The position numbers and the translations under genes are program-made. Positions 56,621 through 64,000 of a stretch of DNA of 64,000 nt are shown one piece after another. The DNA is taken from NCBI GenBank assembly GCA_036927565.1, contig JAYESD010000001.1, forward strand, positions 137,753,415 to 137,817,414, read 5' to 3'. Source of the stretch: Tuctoria greenei (Eukaryota > Streptophyta > Magnoliopsida > Poales > Poaceae). Within the stretch, counting starts at the first letter, position 1; each line of letters starts with the position of its first letter. The notes under the pieces are model-generated. The model had not been told where the DNA came from. It saw only the letters and a list, made by a program, of their open reading frames with translations, and did not search any database.

Positions 56621-58306
56621 TTGTATAGGTTCCGAGCGCCCTGTCAGGCTGCCGCCCTCGGGCTTCCCGCCTTTCATGATGACAACCGTTCGCCTAGGGT
56701 AAGGACCTCGACTTGATCGTCGGGATGGCCCCGAGCCCCCTTGTCATTGGCAGGATGAAGTTTTTGAACTGTGTCGTCAGCTCCTTTGCGGTTTCCATGC
56801 AAGCGTTGCGGGGGCTTACTTAAGAAGGAAAGCACGCACCGTTTGGGGATTTTTTACGCCTTCATTTGAACTTACGCTCGAATCCTCCAAACTTTAGCCT
56901 GCTTTTCATCTCTCGCCCCGCAGTGCCGCGATGAAGTTGGGACTCCCCAAGAGCCGCATTGGGAGCAAGAAGGAGTTGTCTAGGGTCCGGACCTACATGG
57001 GATGGTCGAGACTCCTTCGACAACGACATTCACTGTGGCAATCTTCCCTTTGAGAAGGAGCGAGCCAGAGATATGGTGTACTTCCTTGGATACGCCATGG
57101 TGGGTTTGATCATGCCTTTCTCCACTTTCTTGCTGATGCTTCTTGATTTCTATGGTCTGCAGCTCTACCATCTTGGCCCCCACTCAATCTTGCTGGTGGC
57201 GACTTTCATCCACTTTTGCGAGATGTGGGTGGGTTTGCCCCCTTGCGTGGAGTTTATTCGGACTTTCCTCACTGTCCACCCGACCGGGAAGAGCGATGAG
57301 TTCATCGGCTTCTACTACTTCGTGAAGCAGAAGAACTCAACCCTCAAGTACTTGAGGTCCTTCCCTTCCGGCAAATGGGACGACTGGAAGAAAGAATGGG
57401 TGGTCATCACCGTCGAGGGACACGAGAGGCTGGAGCTACCTGAAGGCCTTCCTCGCGTCGACACCGACACTTGGAGTGACGTGCCGGAGATGTCGATGGA
57501 GTACACGCCCATCCTGGACAGAATCCAGGAACGTGTCAAAGGTGGGGTGACCCCGCAGATGGTCTTCGACAACTTCTTTACGAACAGGTGGGCCCTGCTG
57601 AGGGCTAGGAGCCGACCTGCCTGGGCCTTCAACAATGAGATGGACACCAGTGGCATTGAGGTCGGCTTGAACACCAACCTAACCGGTGAAGCCTTGAAGA
57701 CCCATCTCAAGAAATTCCAGCCTGGGAACATCGGCCCTGGCGACGTGTCTCCACCGGCAGCCTTCCTTCCTCTAAATATGATACCAGAAGAGCGTAGAGA
57801 GCTCTGGAGGAAGATGCCACTTTTGGACGACTTGGGCCTGGTGGAGAGGCGATCAACCTCCGGGGTGGCGATCCCCGAAGCTTTAAAGGATGTCTCCGTT
57901 CCCGTCCCGAAGCCAAGAACCGAAGTCGTAGGCAAGGGCAAGGAGTTGGCCGAGCCCTCGAGCCGCAAGAGGAAGTTGAAGCACGCTGACAGGAGGTCCG
58001 TCAGACATGCTCCTTCTGCAGCAGCTCCTTCTCCCCGACAGAGGAGGTCTTCGGCGGTGGTAACCATCCCAGCATCAGCATCTCCTCAGGGCGCTAGCTC
58101 CGGTCATGTGGCTCTGGTACCAGGGCCTGCTGAGGGCTCCGGGTCCGGGGTCCTGCTCAGTCGAGGGGGGCCTCAACCAAGGCGATGCCGATGGCAGCAG
58201 CAAGCTCCGGGGAACCTTCCAGAGCTACCACTCAAGTGGTGACGGGGTCCGGCCCCGAGTGTCCGGCGAAGAGGTTCCACGGTAGCTGGAGCGGAAGCCT
58301 TCCAAG

Positions 58307-58384
58307 GTAAATTTGGTTTTTTTACCTCAGTTGGTTGTTTTTTGTTGTAACTGCATTTTGAATGTCTTCGTCCTTCATCCACAG
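58307..58384 (+). other. intron of the Tat-M antisense ORF
   Basis: CCAAG/GTAAAT donor and CATCCACAG/AG acceptor. The body is T-rich. Removal joins SLP and VPKKGAEAP in phase, and the donor lies just downstream of where the shifted first frame becomes open. Confidence 0.7.
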
Positions 58385-58639
58385 AGTGCCCAAGAAAGGG
58401 GCTGAAGCTCCGGTTTCTGCAGCAGCAACTGATGCTGCACAGACGCAAGCTCCGGCTCTAGTTCCAGCGCCGCCCCAAGAGGTGGCTGAGGCTGCGGTAG
58501 CTTCGGCGCTGGCTGTCGTGGTCCTGGACCTCGACTCATCCCCAGAAGCTCCCGTGGTAGCGCCAGACCACAGGAATGAAGATGTACTAGTGGCACCAGC
58601 CCCAGAGGTTGAAGCTCTCGGTTTGGATGCTGACATGAT

Positions 58640-58990
58640 GGACGCTCCGGCCTTAGAGCCGGAGGTAGCTACAGTTCCAGCCCTAGAGTCGGACGTTGCT
58701 GAAGCCCCGGCAGCGGAGCCGGTGGTTGATGAAGCCCCGGCGGTAGAGCCGGGTGTCGATGAAGCCCCGATGGTAGAGCCGGTGGTTGCTGAAGTTCCGG
58801 CGCCTGTGCCGGTCGTCGAAGAAGTTCTGGCACCTGAGCCAGTTGCTGCAAAAGTGTCGGCGCCCGAGCCCATGACGGTCAAAGCGCCAGCGCCTGAGCA
58901 GGCAGTGGAGGGGGCGCCAGTGTCAGAGCCGGAAGTGGCTTCAGTTCCGGCCGAACCTTCAATGCCTGCCCTGGAGGTGGTGGTCCTAGA
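58640..58990 (+). repeat. coding repeats of ~30-33 bp (P/E/V-rich)
   Basis: About ten imperfect repeats of GTTGCTGAAGYCCCGGCRGY-type units encoding xxEAPAxEPVV. Confidence 0.7.
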
Positions 58991-60422
58991 GGTGCCAGCG
59001 CCTGAGCCAGGGTGCCAAGATTAGGCTACCGGCCCCCTGCCTGAGGGACCAGTTGTTGATGACCCGACGGCGGGACCTTCAGAGCCAACTCTAGAGGTTG
59101 AAACTTCTGTAGCTGGACCTTCCTCGGCGGCGGCTGAGGCTATCCCGAAGGGCAGCCCTGGTGCCGCAGAAGCTCAGGGGACCACTCTTGTAGAGTGGGA
59201 CCCAATTTTTGTTGTAGAAAACCCGCTGGAGCCAGCGGAGAGGACCCCGACAGGTCCAGAGCCGATCCCCCTGTTGTTGTCTATCGACAACGCCTGCTCC
59301 AGCCTTAGTCATGTGTAGCTGGCCTTTTACCACGACAGCAAGGCCCTCGAGGAGGAGCGCCAAGCACTTAGGAGGTGGCGCAACCGGCTCCAATTCGAGA
59401 CCAAGCTGGCGCAAACCAGGCTGGCTGACGACAGAGAGTGGGTGAAGAAGGAGAAGGCCCTGATGGAGTACTGGGGCCAGCTGCTAGACGAGAGGGAAAG
59501 CATGACGCAATCCCTTGACAACCAGTCCTAGGTCATCTACAAACAGGCCGTAGCTGCTAATAATGCAGCAAGTGATTGCCAACAGAAGCTCGACACCATC
59601 CACGACAGCCTCATCAAGCGCCGGGAGGCTCTTGAGGAGCAGGAGAGAAAGCTCAAAGATGAAGAGCAGAAACTCCTAGAGGTGCGGGATGACCTCGTGA
59701 AGAGGGAGGAGGAGATCACTCAGAGGCTGACTCTGGGTGACAAGAGTCTTGCGCAGTGCACCAAGAAACTGGAGGAGCGCTGCGAGAAAGAGGAGAAGAA
59801 GGCATGGCAGCGAGGACAGGACCTCCACAAGAGGGAGGATGAAATTGCTGCCAAGGAGAAGAAGGTGCGGGGCCGGGAGAAGGACCTGGTGGACCGCTGG
59901 AACAAGATCCACCTCCGAGAGGAGGAGCTCAGTAAACTCGAAAGGCACGTTGCTGAAAAGATTCAACAGAACGCCAAAGAGGTTGAGCGCCTTGATCTGG
60001 AGAATTTGGAGCTTGCGGCGACCAGAAGATCCCTGGAGGATATGCGAGGCTCAATGGCTGTGGGGTCCCAACATGTTTGGGACTTCTTGGGCAAAGCCAA
60101 TGACGTGCTGACGCCGATGGGTTTTAGTATCGTGCATCCGGATGACCCGGAGCCGGAGCTGGACCGGGTGTTGCAAGCGTTGAGCTCGGCGGGCAATAAG
60201 CTCACCACGATGGGCGATGTCATCGCGGACCAGCTGGAAACTGAAGGACAATCCCTGGCGAAGAACGTCGCAGAGTTCATGCTGACGTGCTATACAAGCC
60301 AGGACCCTCACTTTCCACTGGACCCAGTGCTTGAAGGCCCCATCGACAGAGAGGGAAAAGCCACCAAAGCTAGCGTGTCAGAGGTTGCCCAGAAGGTCGC
60401 CTCGTTCTTCCATAGGGTCTAG

Positions 60423-61712
60423 CATTCTCTCTTTGTATATCCCACCTGTATTCTCTCTTCTTTTTCTCCAATTTTGTAATCTCATGTCTCCAGATGAATG
60501 AAATCCAATTTTTTATGAATTTCATTTTTTGTCTTCAACACCTTTGTCCCACTTGCCCCCTGGTAGTTGTACACAATTTGATTGTGAACATGTACCAAGA
60601 GGATGTAGCATTTTGTTGAATACTTGCGCGCTTCGAACTTGTAGTTTGTAGGTCCAAAGTCGCCGACAGTAGGGGCCCCCTGAGGTTGTCGAAGCTTAGT
60701 AGCTCTGGCAGTGACCCTTATCAACACATAGAGCATTGACGGGTAGTCCTCTGGGAATGTCAGAGCTTGGTAGCTCCGACAGCGACCACTATCAACACGC
60801 GGTGCCTCGACAGTAGACCCTGTTGGGGAGTCTTCCTACCATCTTTTCTTCACATTGACGGCTGGTCCCCGGGCTTTATCAGAACTTAGTAGCTCTAGTG
60901 ATGCTCGCTATCAATGTTTGAAACATCGACAACAAGCAACCTTAGGGGATGTCAGAGCTTTGGTAGCTCCGGCTTCATTCACCATCATAATGAGATCTTT
61001 ATTTTTCCTGCACACTAAAGTCAAGAAAAACAGTAAAATCCATTTCCTATCTATAACTCAATTGCAACTTACTATTCCCGAGCAATCTTTAGGTCGAACA
61101 CAATACAATCAAGTGCATTGGCTTGTTTCCTCCAGGTCCGATCATTTCTGGACTCACCTTACATCGGCCTGCCGGTGTGTAGGTAGAGTGGTGTACTTAG
61201 GGTGCAGGATCAGGCTAAGTCGATAGCACACTCCAGACCTAGATTGGCTTGGCGGCATTCAGACGAGTAGACCATTAACAATGTTTAGACCCGAAAGAAT
61301 TGACAATGCAACTCGAATTATACATGAATTGGTCGAGCTAAAGTTTCTTAAGAATTGCACAACTTTGTTATAGACAAGAAAGAGAAAAATAAAAAATATT
61401 GAGCCTGTACGAAATAAATGCACGTGGAGTCTATTTTCAAACAATGATGTATTTCATTATAGGTTCGGGGTACAGGGGAAACAAGTACACTCTTAGGGTA
61501 CGGAACCAGGCTAAGTGTGTTGCGTTACTTGTTTGACCCAAGGTAGCTAGCTACATTTTTAGTTCTGAGACTGTGACAGGTGTTGCCTGAACTTTGCGGA
61601 CCTTCCGAGGAAGGTCCGGCTGTTCTCCCGAAGGAGCTACCTGACTCTGTACAATGACTCTATAACATACATCACATGTAACTACGGACTCACCTACGTG
61701 ATATTAAGCACA
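60423..61712. other. non-coding internal region of Tat-M
   Basis: 1.3 kb without a gene I can support. It begins with T-rich sequence and AATGAA-type signals at 60490-60530 that could end the antisense transcript. Direct repeats follow (60688-60985). A ~30-base block, GTACTTAGGGTGCAGGATCA, then recurs in altered form 295 bases later (61190 and 61485). A short perfect hairpin GGACCTTCC-GA-GGAAGGTCC lies at 61598-61617. Confidence 0.6.
60688..60985. repeat. imperfect direct repeats (~72 bp) in Tat-M
   Basis: GTCAGAGCTTGGTAGCTCCGRCAG-like units begin at about 60688, 60759, 60877 and 60951. Spacing is ~71, 118 and 74 bases. Confidence 0.6.
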
Positions 61713-61727
61713 CACTACCAGGATTCC
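61713..61727 (+). repeat. left terminal inverted repeat of CACTA-R
   Basis: CACTACCAGGATTCC. The partner lies beyond the window. Confidence 0.88.
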
Positions 61728-61729
61728 AG

Positions 61730-62580
61730 TTTATTGCGACGAAAAAAATCATTGCAATAGGTCGAAATTTGTCGCGATAGGTTGTTGTCGCAACGAAATA
61801 GAACGTCACGATAGTTTTTCCGACTCGTGACGATAACAGCCGTGGCAATAGGTTATTGCGACGACTTGACATCCGTGGCAAATAGTATGGTATTGCAACG
61901 ACTCCACGTTGGTGGCAAATAGTATGGTATTGCAACGGTTTAACGTATTGCGAAGAAAATATCGGTGTTGCAACGATGTCACATTCATGGCAAAAAGTAT
62001 GGTACTACAACGACTCCACGTTCGTTGCAAATAGTATGGTATTGCAACAGTTTAATGTATTGCTACGATTTAACATATTGCAACGAAAATAACAGTGTTG
62101 CAACGATGCCACATTCGTGGCAAAAGTATGGTATTGCAATGACTCCACGTTCGTGGCAAATAGTATGGTATTGCAACAGTTTAACGTATTGCGACGATTT
62201 AACGTATTGCAACGAAAATAACGGTGTTGCAACGATGCCATATTCATGGCAAAAAAGTATGGTATTGCGACGACTCCACGTTCGTGGCAAATAGTATTGT
62301 ATTGCAACGGTTTAACGTATTGCGACGATTTAACGTATTGCAACGAAAATAATGGTGTTGCAACGATGCCACATTCGTGGCAAAAAGTATGGTATTTCAA
62401 CGACTCCACGTTCGTGGCAAATAGTATGGTATTGCAACGTTTTAACGTATTGCGACGATTTAACATATTGCAACGAATAGTATGTTATTTGCGACGATTT
62501 CACATCTGTGGCGATAAGTACGGTATCGCGACGATTTCATACTTGTGGCGAATAGTATGGTATCGCGACGTTTTCACATC
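61730..62580. repeat. CACTA-R sub-terminal repeats, ~130-bp period
   Basis: The block CAACGATGYCAYATTCRTGG starts at 61971, 62101, 62230 and 62361, a period of 129-131 bases. Within each unit TATTGCAACG and TTTAACGTATTGCGACG motifs recur many times on both sides. These are likely transposase-binding sites. Confidence 0.88.
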
Positions 62581-62695
62581 CGCCGGCCGCTACGCTTGGA
62601 GGAGCATCCGCCGGCCGCCATGCTTGTACAACATCCACCGGCCACCACTCTTGCCGCCACGCTTGTAGGAGAATCCGCCAGCCGCAGCGCGTGGA
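62577..62695. repeat. GC-rich repeat CATCCGCCGGCCGC
   Basis: Four imperfect units with GCTTGKAGGAG follow-ons at 62577, 62605, 62632 and 62672, between the AT-rich sub-terminal repeats and the transposase gene. Possible promoter-proximal element. Confidence 0.7.
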
Positions 62696-62709
62696 GTAAC
62701 AACAACTAG

Positions 62710-62783
62710 GTACAATTGCTCACATAATGTGTTCTTGTACATCTATCCTCTTACGGATAGGCTGATGGCTGATTGAATTGTAG
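62710..62783 (+). other. possible leader intron of the Tnp2 gene
   Basis: ACTAG/GTACAA donor and TTGAATTGTAG acceptor, seven bases from the transposase ATG at 62790. Only the splice signals support it. Confidence 0.35.
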
Positions 62784-62789
62784 GAAGCG

Positions 62790-64000
62790 ATGTCAGAAGA
62801 TAAGACATGGATGGGAAAAGACAGGCATACAAGCGAGTGGCAGGATGGAATGAAGTCATTTTTAAATTTTGCATTTCAGGGCACTCGTGAAGGAGGAACT
62901 ATGCCTTGTCCTTACACGAGATGTCGTAATATTTGCCACAAGACACGCAAGGGAGTTCATTTACACCTGCTCAGAAATGGGATGTTATTGGATTATACTT
63001 GTTGGATACACCATGGAGAAATACGAGTTCAGGAAAATATTGCTGAGGAATCAGCAAATAATGAGTAGATAATTTCTGATGATGGTGCTATGCAAAATAT
63101 GTTGTCCAGTCTACTTAGAGGCACTGATCATGGTGGTACTTCAGCAGATGTTGATGATCAAGAAAATGCTATAAACCAGCAGGAGCCAACTGGGGATGCA
63201 AAGAAATTCTATGACTTATTAACTGATGCCAAAAAGGAGTTGTATCCAGGTTGTTCGCAGCTGACCCAATTATCCTACATTGTCAGGTTCTACCAGATAA
63301 AGTGTTTAACTGGTATGAGCAAAGTAGCTTGTGAGATGTTACTTGACCTATTCTCATTTGCGCTTCCAAAGGGCCACTGCATTCCTAATACACTTGATAA
63401 ACTTCAGAAGGTTGTTCGTGACCTCGGGCTGGACTACCAAAAGATCGATGCATGTGTCAATGACTGTGTGTTATTCCAGAAGGACTATTCTCTCCTGAAT
63501 AGTTACCCAAAATGTGGTGAATTAAGATGGAAAAATAGTACTGCTGGGGATGCAAGAGAGGCTTTACCTTGTGGAAAATCCAAGAAGCTTGTAGAACGCA
63601 AGGTTCTACGTTACTTCCCTCTTATTTCCCGTGTACAAAGGTTTTACATGGGAGAATCAACGGCATCAAACATGCGCTGGCACAAAGAAGGTCGTGCTGG
63701 TGATGGAATATTACGCAATCCCGCCGATTCGAAAGCATGGAAGAATTTTGATAGCATTCACCCAAATTTCTCATCTGATCCTCACAACATAAGACTTGGC
63801 CTAGCATCTGATGGTTTCAATCCTTTTGGAGTAATGAATGTTTCTTACAGTACATGGCCTGTGATTCTAATCCCTTATAATCTACAACCTTGGTTGTGTA
63901 TGAAGCAGTCTTATTGGGTGATGTCAATGATAATTCCTGGGCCAAAGTCACCTGTAAACAACATTGATGTGTATCTGCGGCCTTTGATTGATGAGCTACT
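62790..64000 (+). CDS. tnp2: Tnp2 (TnpD-like) CACTA transposase, N-terminal part, one internal TAG
   Basis: Tnp2 is the DDE-type transposase that cuts CACTA ends. ATG 62790 opens the transposase-associated domain (DKTWMGKDRHTSEWQDGMKS, then CPYTRCRN, the putative zinc ligands, and LLRNGMLLDYTCWIHHGE, residues ~5-77). After a linker the Tnp2 domain begins (FYDLLTDAKKELYPGC, ~residue 140), with LSKVACEML-like and LPKxHCIPNT blocks, an ALPCGKSKK segment and RFYMGESTASNMRWH. The first catalytic-Asp region, LGLASDGFNPFG, lies at ~63795-63830. The frame is open to the window edge, except for one TAG at 63066 in the linker. No other break is visible in ~400 codons. Confidence 0.93.

Larger units (their letters stand above)
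56931..60422 (+). pseudogene. antisense, spliced retrotransposon ORF (putative gypsy-type transposon protein, Transposase_28-like)
   Basis: The N-terminal part (57040-57420) matches the 'putative gypsy type transposon' family, with a helix-rich block FSTFLLMLLDFYGLQLYHL, then a HFCEMWVG motif and a W-rich KWDDWKKEW segment. Basic Ser/Pro-rich linkers follow, then an 80-residue stretch of PAPEP/PVVDEAPAVEP-type repeats (58640-58980). A long Lys/Glu/Arg coiled coil (59340-60050) and a conserved C-terminal helical domain end at 60422. A canonical 78-bp intron (58307-58384) joins two frames in phase. The ATG at 56931 needs a +1 shift near 57000 to reach the domain, and a G6 run at ~58166 is another shift. 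TAG stops occur at 59022, 59316 and 59529. No function is known; the coiled coil suggests self-association. Confidence 0.75.
55540..61712 (-). mobile_element. 3' part of a Tat-like Ty3 retrotransposon (Tat-M)
   Basis: An 853-bp LTR with TGTCGG...CCGACA ends and a minus-strand TATA box lies at the left. To its right is an internal region whose only gene is on the opposite (plus) strand. Extra ORFs, sense or antisense, between pol and the 3' LTR are known in the Tat lineage of plant Ty3 elements, which is why I assign it there; no pol is visible to confirm it. It interrupts the gag of the short Ty1 element on the left and is itself cut by CACTA-R at 61713. Confidence 0.6.
61713..64000 (+). mobile_element. 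CACTA (En/Spm) transposon, left part (CACTA-R)
   Basis: The TIR CACTACCAGGATTCC starts at 61713, preceded by ACA as a possible 3-bp target duplication. Next come ~850 bases of sub-terminal repeats, a GC-rich repeat, a probable leader intron and the Tnp2 transposase gene, which runs off the right edge. This is the textbook 5' layout of an autonomous CACTA element. It is a different family from CACTA-L: the TIR and sub-terminal motifs differ. Confidence 0.93.

Noticed and set aside
57315..58882. Long minus-strand frames (250 and 186 codons), the second rich in Gly/Ala/Ser/Thr
   Set aside because: They are opposite-strand shadows of the Transposase_28-like ORF and its repeat region.
62005..62466. 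153-codon minus-strand frame with internal repeats
   Set aside because: It is a shadow of the 130-bp sub-terminal array of CACTA-R.
1..64000. A host gene, tRNA, rRNA or organellar insertion
   Set aside because: No stretch looked like one; all intervals are accounted for by mobile elements or their remnants. A tRNA scan was not possible here.

Overview
This window looks like a stretch of plant, most likely grass (Poaceae), nuclear heterochromatin. It is transposable elements inside transposable elements from end to end. I found no host gene, tRNA, rRNA or CRISPR array that I can support. The grass assignment is inference. It rests on long-LTR Ty3 elements, two SIRE/Maximus-type Ty1 elements with an extra ORF, a Tat-type element with an antisense ORF, and CACTA elements carrying Tnp2, Transposase_24 and Ulp1-like genes.

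Layout. (1) 1-6582: the right-hand part of a CACTA transposon (CACTA-L). It holds an unrecognised 132-codon ORF on the minus strand, a decayed TnpA-like (Transposase_24) gene and a decayed, spliced Ulp1-like gene, and ends in sub-terminal repeats and a TIR. It sits inside the RT of (2) an old minus-strand Ty3 element of Tekay/Del type (Tekay-M). Pieces of Tekay-M lie at 6583-6977 (protease/RT), 11157-12542 (protease, gag), 12543-14663 (leader, PBS), and 14664-16099 plus 27587-28190 (5' LTR). (3) 6978-11156: a giant solo LTR in the Tekay-M protease gene. (4) 16100-27586: Copia-M, a full-length SIRE-type Ty1 element on the minus strand, inserted in the Tekay-M LTR. (5) 28191-33788: a 4.8-kb LTR and a short leader of a related plus-strand element, then the start of another LTR at 33789. 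(6) 33932-53943: Copia-P, a plus-strand SIRE-type element with an ATAAA target duplication. It is split in its integrase by (7) 37572-46998, a minus-strand Athila-like element with an ATAAG duplication that has gag, protease and an ATHILA-type ORF but no reverse transcriptase. (8) 55050-55539: a short Ty1 LTR and gag stub, cut by (9) 55540-61712, the 3' part of a minus-strand Tat-like element carrying a spliced ORF on the opposite strand, cut in turn by (10) 61713-64000, the left end and Tnp2 transposase gene of a second CACTA (CACTA-R).

Most useful observations. Copia-P and Copia-M are diverged but share an ORF downstream of pol with a conserved body and an acidic tail. In both it is preceded by the same arrangement of short palindrome arrays and a pyrimidine-rich leader, and followed by an internal polypurine tract. 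The same palindromes fill the U3 region of their LTRs, with a different core in each element. The Athila-like element carries a promoter-like region in front of its second ORF, and repeats its LTR/PBS junction inside its own LTR. The Tat-like element has an antisense, intron-containing ORF of about 3.4 kb. Many disabling stops are TAG where CAG is expected, as decay of CHG-methylated cytosine would produce. Almost every coding region is broken; the best preserved are the RT-RNase H of Copia-P and the Tnp2 of CACTA-R.
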